In this document: one piece after another, positions 45,770 to 54,191 of the stretch
Layout of the letters: each line of letters opens with the position of its first letter
How positions within the stretch are numbered: the first letter of the stretch is position 1
Assembly (NCBI RefSeq): GCF_001307275.1
Contig: NZ_CP012831.1
Coordinates: 5,882,501 to 5,946,500, forward strand
Length of the DNA: 64,000 nt
Direction of reading: 5' to 3'
DNA from: Pseudomonas fluorescens
GTDB taxonomy: Bacteria; Pseudomonadota; Gammaproteobacteria; Pseudomonadales; Pseudomonadaceae
Program-made: the position numbers and the translations under genes
Notes under the pieces: generated by a model
The model's database searches: none
Seen by the model: the letters and a program-made list of their open reading frames with translations, nothing else
Told to the model about the DNA's origin: nothing

Positions 45770-46694
45770 AGACCAGCGCCTTCAGGCCACATTGCACGTC
45801 GGCATCGGGAAACTCCGGTGGGTTGGCCAGGCGCTGCTCGAACGTCAGGCCGGGGGCTTCGCGGGTGACGCCGTCGATGAGGAAGTCCGGGCCGGTGGCT
45901 GGGTCATTGCTGCAGGCCAGGACCGTGCCGTCGGCCGTCAGCAGTTCCGGCAGGCGGCGCAGGACCCGCTGGTAGTCCTTGGTCAGCAGGAAGCTGCCTT
46001 TCTGGAAAGTCGGCGGATCGATGATCACCAGGTCATAGGGTCCGCCGTTGATCACTTTGCCCCAGGATTTGAACAGGTCATGGCCGAGGAAACTCACCTG
46101 GCCAAGGTCATGGCCGTTCAGGCGATGGTTGTCACGGCCTCGACTCAGGGCCGCCCGCGACATGTCCAGGTTGACCACGTGCCGCGCACCGCCGGCGATG
46201 GCCGCCACCGAGAAGCCGCAGGTATAGGCGAACAGGTTCAGCACGCGCTTGCCGGCGGCATTGGTTCGGACCCAGTCACGGCCGTAGCGCATGTCGAGGA
46301 ACAGGCCGTTGTTCTGTTTCTTGCCCAAGTCGATCCGATAGCGCAGGCCACCTTCGGTCAGGGTCCATTCGTCGATGGGGTCGCCCACCAGCCATTGGGT
46401 GAGGCTCTGGGGCAGGTAGCGGTGTTGCACGGCGAGGGTACGGGCGCCGCTGTTTTTCCAGGCGGGCGCGGCGGCAAGGGCGAGCAGCATGGACATCAAG
46501 TCATCCAACTGCGTCGGTTCCGGTTCCTTGAACAACGATACCAGCACAATCCCTTGCAGCCAGTCGACGGTGATCTGCTCCAACCCCGGCCAGCAGCGGC
46601 CGCGACCATGGAACAAACGGCGGGTTTCTTCCGGCGGGGACGCCAGGGCTGTCAGCAAATGGGTCTGCAGGTCATGTAGAACTTGAGGGGTCAT
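45738..46694 (-). CDS. Class I SAM-dependent methyltransferase (RlmI/PF10672-like)
   Basis: 318 residues. Rossmann methyltransferase: GLFLDMRYGRDWVR, then VLNLFAYTCGFSVAAIAGGA (motif I), VVNLDMSRAALSRGRDNHRL and catalytic-region YDLVIIDPPTFQKGSF, an NPPF-like motif typical of RNA or nucleobase methyltransferases such as RlmI/RlmK. Likely modifies rRNA, though the target base is not known. Its last 32 bases overlap the 3' end of the convergent DUF6543 gene. Confidence 0.82.
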   Translation of the reverse strand: MTPQVLHDLQTHLLTALASPPEETRRLFHGRGRCWPGLEQITVDWLQGIVLVSLFKEPEPTQLDDLMSMLLALAAAPAWKNSGARTLAVQHRYLPQSLTQWLVGDPIDEWTLTEGGLRYRIDLGKKQNNGLFLDMRYGRDWVRTNAAGKRVLNLFAYTCGFSVAAIAGGARHVVNLDMSRAALSRGRDNHRLNGHDLGQVSFLGHDLFKSWGKVINGGPYDLVIIDPPTFQKGSFLLTKDYQRVLRRLPELLTADGTVLACSNDPATGPDFLIDGVTREAPGLTFEQRLANPPEFPDADVQCGLKALVFTAAAPATRR

Positions 46695-46733
46695 CAGGCA
46701 AGGCCAGCGATTCGAAAGGCCGGCATTTTAACC

Positions 46734-46759
46734 TGTGGCGAGACAGCTTGCTCCCGCTC
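46734..46759. repeat. REP element (TGTGGCGAGacAGCTTGCTCCCGCT class)
   Basis: Single, slightly mutated copy in the 86-base gap between the methyltransferase and L,D-transpeptidase genes. Confidence 0.65.
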
Positions 46760-46780
46760 AGTTACGCAGCGACGGCCTGT

Positions 46781-47560
46781 TCAGCCACCGCTGGTAGCCA
46801 GAATGCTCGCCACCTGTTGCGGCTGGCAGTTGAGATAGGCCGAACGCTTGAGCCAGCCCGGGTCCGGGTACCAGGAAAACATGAATTGGCCGCCCTTGAG
46901 CTTGTCGATCACCTGCCGCGCCACTTGCGGGCGCACGGCCGGGCAACCCTGACTGCGGCCGATACGTCCCTGGCGCACGCTCCACAGCGGATTCACGTAG
47001 TCGGCGGCATGGATCACGATGGCCCGGTCACGGGCCTGGTCATTGAAGCCCGGCTCCAGGCCGTCCATGCGCAGTGAATAGCCGTGGGTGCCCTGGTAGC
47101 TTTCCTGGGTGCGGAACAGGCCCAGGCTCGACTGATAGCTGCCCAGGCGATTGGAGAATTGCGTGGCGAAATTTTCCCCGGATTTCTGCCCATGGGCCAC
47201 CAGGTCGCGCAGCACCAGCTTCTTCTGGCGCAAGTCGAAGATCCACAAGCGCCGGGCCGTGGACGGTTGCGAGTAGTCGATCACCGCCAGGTGACGGGCC
47301 TGGCCAGCGCCATTGGCGACCGCGCATTGCATGGCGCTCAAGGCACTTTTGAGCGCCAGGGGATTGAGTTCCGGCGCTGCCTGGGCGAGGCTGTGGTAAA
47401 GCGTTTGCGACTTTGCCTTTTTTTCGGCCAGCGCCGGGCTGCAAATGATGCCCAGGCCCAGCATGAGCAGGCAGAATCGGCGCAAAAAGCCCGATACAGG
47501 CGAAGGGGTTCCAACGTGGTGTTCGTTCGCGGCATCCCGTCCGATTTCGTTTGTCTGCAT
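46781..47560 (-). CDS. Murein L,D-transpeptidase catalytic-domain family protein (YkuD_2)
   Basis: 259 residues from MQTNEIG at 47560. An N-terminal membrane anchor or signal peptide (FCLLMLGLGIICSPALA) is followed by the catalytic domain with LRMDGLEPGFND, AIVIHAADYVNP (His) and RIGRSQGCPAVRPQVA, the S-x-GC nucleophile motif. It probably acts on peptidoglycan in the periplasm. The ribosome site is weak at both possible starts (ATG 47560 or TTG 47584). It is divergent from a YcbB-type L,D-transpeptidase, sharing a 66-base promoter region. Confidence 0.82.
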   Translation of the reverse strand: MQTNEIGRDAANEHHVGTPSPVSGFLRRFCLLMLGLGIICSPALAEKKAKSQTLYHSLAQAAPELNPLALKSALSAMQCAVANGAGQARHLAVIDYSQPSTARRLWIFDLRQKKLVLRDLVAHGQKSGENFATQFSNRLGSYQSSLGLFRTQESYQGTHGYSLRMDGLEPGFNDQARDRAIVIHAADYVNPLWSVRQGRIGRSQGCPAVRPQVARQVIDKLKGGQFMFSWYPDPGWLKRSAYLNCQPQQVASILATSGG

Positions 47561-47626
47561 GATGGCGGGTCGTACCTGTCGCAAAATTCACCGTCAACGA
47601 GACGGCCATGGATTGGAGTAAAGCAG

Positions 47627-49189
47627 TTGTTCAAAAAGTCCGCATGTTACCTGAGCCTTTTATTGCTCACTGCGCCATTGGTCGCCACAGCCGAAGACAG
47701 CGATCCGGCACTGGTGCAGACCACCCTGGCGCAATTGGCGGCCGCGTGCCCGGACGTCGCGGTGGGTGCCGACTTTCCGACACTGCTCGACTTGCAGGCG
47801 TTCTATCAGCAAAACGCAGGCCAGGAAGTCTGGTCGGACGACGAACGACGGGGGGCGTTGCAGGTCCAGTTGCAACAACTGGCCGATGACGGTCTGGATC
47901 CCGCGCGCTATGGCTTGCCGGGCGAGGGGGTAACCCAAGTCCCTCATTGTGCCGACATCGCCATCAGCCGGCGCTACCTGCAAGCCTTGCATGACCTGCG
48001 TTTCGGCTACCTGCCTCAAGACCGGCTGGAACCGGTGTGGAAGGCCAACCCACCGCCACAGGACCACCCGGCCGTGGTACTGGCCATCGCCGGGCTGGGT
48101 CTGCAGAACCTGGCCGACGCTTTTGAACAGGCGCGGCCGAACCTGGACCTCTACCGCAACCTGCGCGGCCTCTATGCCCGGCTGCGGCAACAGCCTTTGG
48201 CCGAATGGCAAGCGGTGCCGGGCGGGCCGTTGCTGCAACCGGACAAACAGGACGCCCGCGTACCCGCCCTGGCCCAACGACTGTTCAACGAGGGTTACCT
48301 GAGTACGCCGCCGCAGGTGAGCGACGAGCACTACAGCCCCATGCTGGTGGAGGCGATGAAGAGCTTCCAGGCCCAGCATTCGTTGCAGGCCGATGGCGTG
48401 GTGGGGCCGTGGACCGTTACCGAGCTGAACATCAGCCCGGCCATGCGCCGCGAGCAGTTGCGCATCAACCTGGAGCGCATGCGCTGGCTGGCCCAGGACG
48501 TGGAGACCGATAGCGTCCTGGTCAACGTGGCGGCGGCGCAGTTGACGGTCTACCAGGGCGGCGCGCCGGTCTGGCAAACCCGCACCCAGGTGGGCCGTGC
48601 GCAACGGCAGACGCCGTTGCTCAAATCCCACGTCACCCGACTGACACTCAACCCGACCTGGACCATTCCGCCGACCATCATGCGCGAAGACAAACTGCCC
48701 GAGATCCGTCGCGATCCGGAGTTTCTCAGCCGCCACAACCTGCGGATCCTCGATGGCGATGGCCTGCCGTTGCTGGCGGAAAATATCGACTGGGAGCACC
48801 CGGGCAATCTCATGTTGCGCCAGGATCCAGGTCCGAAGAACCCGTTGGGCAAAATGGCGATCCGTTTTCCCAATCCGTTTTCGGTGTACCTGCATGACAC
48901 ACCGAGCCAGGCGTTGTTCAGCAAAGGCCCGCGGGCCTTCAGTTCAGGCTGCGTGCGGATCGAGCAAGTGATGCACTTGCGCGACCTGCTGGTAAGCCCG
49001 GCCGAACGCGCGCGCACCGACACGTTGCTGGCCAGTGAGTCGACCCACGAGTTCAGGCTGGCCCGGCCCGTGCCGATCCTGCTGGGCTACTGGACAGCAC
49101 AAGCGGACAGCCAGGGCCAGGCGGTGTATATCCCGGATATCTACGGGCGTGACGCGACACTGTCTGCCGCCCGTGGTCGTGCGCTCTGA
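47627..49189 (+). CDS. YcbB/LdtD-type L,D-transpeptidase
   Basis: 520 residues. Periplasmic enzyme forming 3-3 cross-links in peptidoglycan. Signal peptide SACYLSLLLLTAPLVATAE, a scaffold domain (ADFPTLLDLQAFYQQNAGQE), a peptidoglycan-binding domain (SPMLVEAMKSFQAQHSLQAD, GVVGPWTVTELN) and a YkuD domain (VNVAAAQLTVYQGGAPVW, catalytic SSGCVRIEQV). The start is TTG at 47627 because GGAG lies eight bases upstream and the signal peptide begins there; no ATG is available in frame before the domain. The frame also runs antisense far upstream through the YkuD_2 gene, which is a shadow. Confidence 0.85.
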   Translation: MFKKSACYLSLLLLTAPLVATAEDSDPALVQTTLAQLAAACPDVAVGADFPTLLDLQAFYQQNAGQEVWSDDERRGALQVQLQQLADDGLDPARYGLPGEGVTQVPHCADIAISRRYLQALHDLRFGYLPQDRLEPVWKANPPPQDHPAVVLAIAGLGLQNLADAFEQARPNLDLYRNLRGLYARLRQQPLAEWQAVPGGPLLQPDKQDARVPALAQRLFNEGYLSTPPQVSDEHYSPMLVEAMKSFQAQHSLQADGVVGPWTVTELNISPAMRREQLRINLERMRWLAQDVETDSVLVNVAAAQLTVYQGGAPVWQTRTQVGRAQRQTPLLKSHVTRLTLNPTWTIPPTIMREDKLPEIRRDPEFLSRHNLRILDGDGLPLLAENIDWEHPGNLMLRQDPGPKNPLGKMAIRFPNPFSVYLHDTPSQALFSKGPRAFSSGCVRIEQVMHLRDLLVSPAERARTDTLLASESTHEFRLARPVPILLGYWTAQADSQGQAVYIPDIYGRDATLSAARGRAL

Positions 49190-49191
49190 CC

Positions 49192-49821
49192 TCAGGCGCA
49201 TGCGGTCGCGGGCGCGTGGGTGGTTTCGTCGAGCGTTGCGAATAACCGCTGGCCGATAACGCCGGCGGCCTGCAAATGCTGTTGCGGATCGGCGGTTTCC
49301 GAGTCGAGCAAACGCTGGGAACTCACTACCCGGGCACCGCAATAACCGAAAATGCCATGGTCGATCTGCGTGGTCATCGCCTCACCGTAGCCATGGCGTT
49401 GGAAGCTGTCGGCATCGGCGCCACCGACTTCCACCAAATGGACCTGCAGGTGCTGCAGCTTCTGGATAAACGGCTTGTCGAGGCTGAAATCGAACGCCCA
49501 GCCGTTGGAAAACACCCGGTCGATCCAGCCTTTGAGCAGTGCCGGCATGGACCACCAATAAATCGGATAGACCAACACCAACGCGTCGGCACGGTCGATT
49601 CTGGCTTGCTCGGCCAGCACATCCGCGGGTGGCAAGGCCTCGCGGTGGTGCACGGCGTGGTCGGCAAAGCTGAAGCGCGGATCGAAGCCTTCGGCAGCCA
49701 GGTCGGCGATCTCGAACGTATTTGCAGGGTTGGCGCGGGTGATGCCCTCGGCGATTTTCCCGGCCAGGCTGTGGGTGAGGGAGCGCGGATCGTGGTGGGC
49801 CACAACGATGAGTGCATGCAT
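49192..49821 (-). CDS. Flavodoxin-fold NAD(P)H:quinone oxidoreductase
   Basis: 209 residues. Flavodoxin-like fold with ALIVVAHHDPRSLTHSLAGK at the N terminus and the flavin-loop region ALVLVYPIYWWSMPALLKGW, then FSNGWAFDF: typical of the KefF/MdaB/NQO family. Two-electron reduction of quinones, often part of redox stress defence. AAGGAG eight bases before the ATG. It faces away from a TetR gene with an 82-base gap, so that regulator likely represses it. Confidence 0.87.
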   Translation of the reverse strand: MHALIVVAHHDPRSLTHSLAGKIAEGITRANPANTFEIADLAAEGFDPRFSFADHAVHHREALPPADVLAEQARIDRADALVLVYPIYWWSMPALLKGWIDRVFSNGWAFDFSLDKPFIQKLQHLQVHLVEVGGADADSFQRHGYGEAMTTQIDHGIFGYCGARVVSSQRLLDSETADPQQHLQAAGVIGQRLFATLDETTHAPATACA

Positions 49822-49866
49822 GGCGAAACTCCTTCTGGTCACGAGGTCTTGATGACAGGTATGCTT

Positions 49867-49902
49867 AAGTTACGCTTAGTAAGTTACGGTTGGTAAAGTT
49901 AG
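49867..49902. promoter_or_regulatory. Repeats in the quinone reductase/TetR intergenic region
   Basis: AAGTTACG twice (49867-49874, 49881-49888) and AAGTTAG once (49896-49902), ~14-15 bases apart; they include the inverted TTAC-GCTTA-GTAA at 49870-49882. Probable TetR operator. Confidence 0.55.
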
Positions 49903-49903
49903 C

Positions 49904-50527
49904 ATGTCAAGCACTGACGAACATTCGCAGGCTTCACCTCGGCGTCGTTTATCCCGGCACGACCGGCAGCGCCAATTGCTGGATGCCGCCTGGCGACTGG
50001 TGCGCGAGGAGGGCAGTGACGCCCTGACCCTGGCCCGGCTGGCGGATCAGGCGGGGGTGACCAAACCCATCGTCTACAACCACTTCATTACCCGGTCTGG
50101 GCTGCTGGCGGCGCTTTACCAGGATTTCGATGCCCGCCAGACCGCGCTGATGGAGGCGGCCCTGGATGCCAGTGACGCCACCTTGCAAAGCCGGGCAGCG
50201 GTGATCGCTTCTTCCTACGTCGAATGCGTGTTGTTGCAAGGGCGAGAGATTCCCGGGGTGATTGCAGCGTTGACCAGCTCGCCGGAGCTGGAACGTATCA
50301 AGCGCGAATACGAGGGCATTTTCCTCGACAAGTGCCGCGCGGTGCTGGCGCCGTTCGCCGGCACGAAGGGCATCACCCAGGCCGGTTTGCGGGCGATGCT
50401 GGGAGCGGCGGAAGCACTGTCCAATGCCGCCGCTACTGGGGAAATCAGCGCTGACGAGGCGAAGGAAGAGTTGTTGGCCAGTATCGTGGCGATGGTGACC
50501 AGGACCGCCGATACCCCTTCGAGTTGA
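49904..50527 (+). CDS. TetR-family repressor
   Basis: 207 residues. N-terminal helix-turn-helix with RQLLDAAWRLVREEGSDALT, LARLADQAGVTKPIVYNHF, then an all-helical ligand domain. Divergent from the quinone oxidoreductase gene and preceded by three AAGTTA repeats that could be its operator. Likely senses a quinone or electrophile, which is inference from the partner gene. Confidence 0.87.
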   Translation: MSSTDEHSQASPRRRLSRHDRQRQLLDAAWRLVREEGSDALTLARLADQAGVTKPIVYNHFITRSGLLAALYQDFDARQTALMEAALDASDATLQSRAAVIASSYVECVLLQGREIPGVIAALTSSPELERIKREYEGIFLDKCRAVLAPFAGTKGITQAGLRAMLGAAEALSNAAATGEISADEAKEELLASIVAMVTRTADTPSS

Positions 50528-50533
50528 CCCACC

Positions 50534-50629
50534 GCTATCGCGAGCAAGCTCGCTCCCACATTGGTTATTGGATGGACTCAAGTTCGGAATTCACCGCAAC
50601 TCCCCTGTGGGAGCGAGCTTGCTCGCGAT
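50534..50629. repeat. Inverted then direct REP pair
   Basis: Inverted copy 50534-50560 and direct copy 50606-50629; the order (inverted first) is opposite to most REPINs here. Confidence 0.75.
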
Positions 50630-50832
50630 GACGGTCCTACGGTGAACGACTGCACTTTTATGAAGCCGCAGGCGGGGTGATCGCACCATCGCAAGGCAGT
50701 TGGCGGTGCCTGCGAAACGGCGCAGGAGGCTGGTCAGCTTGCGGTGACTGAGCCGGCGGTTTCGCGGCCAGGCCCGCTCCCACAGGGGATCGTCGGCGAA
50801 TTCGAGGTTGTGAATCCATTGCGGATGAGGTT
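50630..50832. other. Intergenic stretch before the nirB promoter
   Basis: About 200 bases without a credible gene. One further REP-like element (TTCGCGGCCAGGCCCGCTCC, 50761-50780) of a third class. Upstream activator sites for NtrC may lie here but none was clear. Confidence 0.5.
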
Positions 50833-50848
50833 TGGCACGCTCGCTGCA
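50833..50848 (+). promoter_or_regulatory. Sigma-54 promoter of nirBD
   Basis: TGGCACGCTCGCTGCA: GG (50834-50835), ten bases, GC (50846-50847), one mismatch to TGGCACG-N4-TTGCA. Predicted start near 50859. Fits nitrogen (NtrC) control of nitrite assimilation. Confidence 0.75.
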
Positions 50849-50895
50849 AGAGGCTATTCAGGCCCACCGTGAACACAGTCGAGTGGGCAGCCCCG

Positions 50896-50993
50896 TCGGT
50901 CAACGAAGATCGAGCGCCAGCAGGCCGGGGGACAACGGTAGGTCAGGGCGCAGTCGCCGGGCCGATACCGCACAGAACAGGCAAAGACGCCTG
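50896..50993 (+). ncRNA. ANTAR (NasT-type) antitermination leader of nirBD
   Basis: Two hexaloop hairpins with A at loop position 1 and G at position 4. P1: stem UCGGUC/GAUCGA (50896-50901 with 50908-50913), loop AACGAA. P2: stem CAGGC/GCCUG (50978-50982 with 50989-50993), loop AAAGAC. P2 shares bases with the 5' arm of the terminator below, so forming one prevents the other. This is the known logic of ANTAR-domain antiterminators such as NasR/NasT in nitrate regulation. The 64-base linker is longer than usual, which is the main doubt. Confidence 0.65.
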
Positions 50994-51024
50994 GAACCGC
51001 AAGGTTTCAGGCGTCTTTTTTTTT
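50983..51024 (+). terminator. Attenuator terminator in the nirB leader
   Basis: AAAGACGCCTGGAACC, GCAA tetraloop, GGTTTCAGGCGTCTTT: a 16-bp stem with one G-U pair, followed by a run of T to 51024. It lies 40 bases before nirB, so nirBD expression needs read-through. Confidence 0.85.
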
Positions 51025-51063
51025 GCTTTCAAAATCGTGATGGGCTTTTGTCGGGTGCTTTTT

Positions 51064-53625
51064 ATGAATTCCAACGTTGCTTCTCTGAACAAGCTGCAAA
51101 CGCTGATCGTGATCGGCAATGGCATGGTCGGCCATCACTGCGTCGAGCAACTGATCGAACGCGGTGCCCTCAATCATTACCACGTGCATGTGTTCAGCGA
51201 AGAGCCGATGCGTGCCTACGACCGCGTGCACCTGTCCGAGTACTTCTCCGGGCGTGATGCCGAGTCCCTGGCCCTGGGCGAAGCGTCGTTGTACCAGACA
51301 CCCGGCGTCACGTTGCACTTGGGCGTACCCGTGCTGGAAATCGACCGCCAGGCGCGCCAGGTCGTCACTGCCCGGGAGCGCCTCAGCTACGACAAGCTGG
51401 TGCTCGCCACCGGTTCCTACCCGTTCGTGCCACCGATCCAGGGCGCCGAGGGTGACTCTTGCCTGGTCTACCGCACCCTCGAAGACCTGGATGCGATCCG
51501 CGCCGCTGCCAGCAATGCCCGCCGCGGCGTGGTGGTCGGTGGCGGCCTGCTGGGCCTGGAAGCGGCCAACGCCCTCAAGACCCTGGGCCTGGAAGCCCAT
51601 GTGGTGGAATTCGCGCCACGGCTGATGCCAGTACAGTTGGACACTCAGGGCGGCTTGGCCCTCAAGGCGCGCATTGAAAGCCTGGGCGTCGGCGTGCACC
51701 TGTCCAAGGGCACCCAGTCCATCAGCGCCGGTGAGCAGTACCGTTATCGGATGAATTTCGGCGACGACGATTTCCTGGAAACCGACCTCATCGTGTTTTC
51801 CGCCGGTATCCGCGCCCAGGATGCCCTGGCACGCCAGAGCGACCTGCAGATCGGCCCGCGCGGCGGCGTGGTGATCGACGATCATTGCCAGAGCAGCGAT
51901 CCGGACATCTACGCCATCGGCGAATGCGCAGCCTGGAACGGCAGCATTTTCGGCCTGGTCGCCCCGGGCTACCAGATGGCCCGCAACGTCGCGGCCCGGC
52001 TGTGCGGCGAAAGCGCTGAAGCCTTCACCGGCGCCGACATGTCCACCAAGCTCAAGTTGCTGGGCGTGGACGTCGGCTCCATCGGCGATGCCCATGGCAA
52101 CACTCCAGGTTCGCGCAGCTTCCAGTTCATCGACGAAACCAGCGCCAGCTACCGGCGGCTGGTGGTGGACGCCACCGGCAAGCGCGTGATCGGCGCGGTG
52201 CTGGTGGGGGACAACAGCTACTACGACACCTTGCTGCAATACATGCAGAACGGCATCGCCTTGCCCAAGGATGCCGCCAGCCTGATCCTGCCATCGTCCG
52301 AAGGCGCCCCGACCCTGGGCCCGGCGGCGTTGCCCGAAACCGCGACGATTTGCTCGTGCCACAACGTCACCAAGGGCTCGATCTGTTCGGCCATCGACGG
52401 CGGCTGTACCGATCTCGGCCAGCTCAAATGCGACACCAAGGCCGGTACCGGTTGCGGTGGTTGCGCGGCCCTGGTCAAGCAAGTGTTCGAGCACGAATTG
52501 ATTGCCCGCGGCGTCAGCGTCGACAAGAGCCTGTGCGAACACTTCGCCTACACCCGCCAGGAGTTGTATGCGCTGGTGCGCGTTGAAGGCATCATCAGTT
52601 TCGAAGAACTGCTGGCCAAGCACGGTCGTGGTCACACCGGCTGCGACCTGTGCAAGCCGGCGGTGGGCTCGATCCTGGCGTCGTGCTGGAACCAGCCGAT
52701 CATGGACCCATCCCTGGTGGCGCTGCAGGACACCAACGACACCTTCATGGCGAACATGCAGAAAAACGGCACCTACTCGGTGGTGCCGCGCATCGCCGGC
52801 GGGGAAATCACCGCCGACAAACTCATCGCCATCGGCGTGGTCGCGAAGAAATACGACCTCTACACCAAGATCACCGGCGGCCAGCGCATCGACCTGTTCG
52901 GCGCCCAGTTGCACCAGTTGCCGGACATCTGGGCCGAGCTGATCGAAGCCGGTTTCGAAACCGGCCATGCCTACGGCAAATCCACCCGTACGGTGAAATC
53001 CTGCGTGGGCAGTACCTGGTGCCGCTACGGCGTGCAGGACAGTGTGCAGATGGCTCTGACCCTCGAAGATCGCTACAAAGGCCTGCGCTCGCCGCACAAG
53101 CTCAAGTTCGCCGTGTCCGGTTGCACCCGCGAGTGCGCCGAGGCCCAGAGCAAGGACGTCGGCGTGATCGCCACCGAGAAGGGCTGGAACCTCTACGTGG
53201 CCGGCAACGGCGGTATGCGTCCCCGTCACGCCGAGCTGTTCGCCACGGACCTGGATGACGCCACGCTGATCCGCTACATCGACCGTTTCCTGATGTTCTA
53301 CATCCGCACCGCCGACAAACTGCAACGGACCTCGGTCTGGCGCGAAAGCCTGGAAGGTGGCCTGGACTACCTCAAGGACGTGATCATCCACGACAGCCTG
53401 GGCCTGGGCGCCGAGCTTGAAGCCCAGATGCAACTGGTGGTCGACCGCTACGAATGCGAATGGGCCAACGCCTTGAAGGACCCGGACAAACTCAAGCGTT
53501 TCCGCACCTTCGTCAACGACAAGCGCGGCGATCCGGACGTTCACTTCGTCCGCGAGCGCGGCCAGCGTCGGCCGGTTCACGCCCATGAACTCCACCTGAT
53601 TCCCGTTACCGAGGAGGTGCTCTGA
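51064..53625 (+). CDS. nirB: Assimilatory nitrite reductase, large subunit
   Basis: 853 residues. Reduces nitrite to ammonium with NADH. N-terminal FAD/NAD domain (LIVIGNGMVGHHCVEQLIER, VVGGGLLGLEAANALKTLG, IYAIGECAAWNG), then BFD-like 2Fe-2S cysteines (ATICSCHNVTKGSICSAI, GTGCGGCAALVKQV) and the C-terminal sirohaem/4Fe-4S half with Cys647, Cys653, Cys687 and Cys691 (CVGSTWCRYG, GCTRECAEAQSKDVG). The start is MNSNVASLNK at 51064; a frame extending to 50869 runs through the leader and terminator. Overlaps nirD by one base. Confidence 0.95.
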   Translation: MNSNVASLNKLQTLIVIGNGMVGHHCVEQLIERGALNHYHVHVFSEEPMRAYDRVHLSEYFSGRDAESLALGEASLYQTPGVTLHLGVPVLEIDRQARQVVTARERLSYDKLVLATGSYPFVPPIQGAEGDSCLVYRTLEDLDAIRAAASNARRGVVVGGGLLGLEAANALKTLGLEAHVVEFAPRLMPVQLDTQGGLALKARIESLGVGVHLSKGTQSISAGEQYRYRMNFGDDDFLETDLIVFSAGIRAQDALARQSDLQIGPRGGVVIDDHCQSSDPDIYAIGECAAWNGSIFGLVAPGYQMARNVAARLCGESAEAFTGADMSTKLKLLGVDVGSIGDAHGNTPGSRSFQFIDETSASYRRLVVDATGKRVIGAVLVGDNSYYDTLLQYMQNGIALPKDAASLILPSSEGAPTLGPAALPETATICSCHNVTKGSICSAIDGGCTDLGQLKCDTKAGTGCGGCAALVKQVFEHELIARGVSVDKSLCEHFAYTRQELYALVRVEGIISFEELLAKHGRGHTGCDLCKPAVGSILASCWNQPIMDPSLVALQDTNDTFMANMQKNGTYSVVPRIAGGEITADKLIAIGVVAKKYDLYTKITGGQRIDLFGAQLHQLPDIWAELIEAGFETGHAYGKSTRTVKSCVGSTWCRYGVQDSVQMALTLEDRYKGLRSPHKLKFAVSGCTRECAEAQSKDVGVIATEKGWNLYVAGNGGMRPRHAELFATDLDDATLIRYIDRFLMFYIRTADKLQRTSVWRESLEGGLDYLKDVIIHDSLGLGAELEAQMQLVVDRYECEWANALKDPDKLKRFRTFVNDKRGDPDVHFVRERGQRRPVHAHELHLIPVTEEVL

Positions 53626-54011
53626 TGAGCCAGTCAAACGTCGTTCGTATTCCCGCCCGCGATGTCGCCCAGGAGCCCTTGCAGTGGCGTGCCCTGTGCA
53701 GCCGCGCCGACCTGGTGCCCAACTCCGGCGTGGTCGCCTGGCACGACGGCAGCCAAGTGGCGTTGCTCTATCTGCCGGAACATGAGGACAAGCCGCTGTA
53801 CGCCATCGACAACCGCGACCCCAAGTCCGGTGCGAACGTCATCGGCCGCGGTTTGCTGGGCAGCATCAAGGGTGACCTGGTGATTGCCTCGCCGATGTAC
53901 AAGCAGCATTTCCGCCTGGAAGACGGCCATTGCCTGGAGTACCCGGAACAAAGCCTGCGGGTGTGGCCGGTGCGTTTGAATGGCGATGTGGTGGAGATTG
54001 GCGAAGACTGA
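53625..54011 (+). CDS. nirD: Assimilatory nitrite reductase, small subunit
   Basis: 128 residues, Rieske-like NirD fold: WRALCSRADLVPNSGVVAWH, LYAIDNRDPKSGANVIGRGL, DLVIASPMYKQHFRLEDGHC. As in other NirD proteins, the Rieske cluster ligands are not present; the subunit supports NirB. The start overlaps the nirB stop (TGATG). A REPIN follows 28 bases after the stop. Confidence 0.93.
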   Translation: MSQSNVVRIPARDVAQEPLQWRALCSRADLVPNSGVVAWHDGSQVALLYLPEHEDKPLYAIDNRDPKSGANVIGRGLLGSIKGDLVIASPMYKQHFRLEDGHCLEYPEQSLRVWPVRLNGDVVEIGED

Positions 54012-54039
54012 TCCGTGAGTTGAAAGCTGAATGAAAACC

Positions 54040-54128
54040 TGTGGGAGCGAGCTTGCTCGCGATAGCGGTGCATCAGTCAATACTAATGCTGCTGATCCAA
54101 CGCTATCGCGAGCAAGCTCGCTCCCACA
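54040..54128. repeat. REPIN
   Basis: Perfect 89-bp REPIN: TGTGGGAGCGAGCTTGCTCG and its inverted copy at the end. Lies after nirD, where it can act as a stop hairpin. Confidence 0.85.
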
Positions 54129-54191
54129 GGGGATGTTTTAACTGACAGCATGATGTTCGAACATGCCTTTGGCTGAATGTGGGGATGAACA

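Noticed and set aside
50869..51063. N-terminal extension of nirB
   Set aside because: The added residues cover the ANTAR hairpins and the terminator and do not belong to the NirB family.
51007..53637. 876-residue open frame on the minus strand
   Set aside because: Antisense of nirB caused by high GC and third-position bias; the plus frame has all NirB cofactor motifs.
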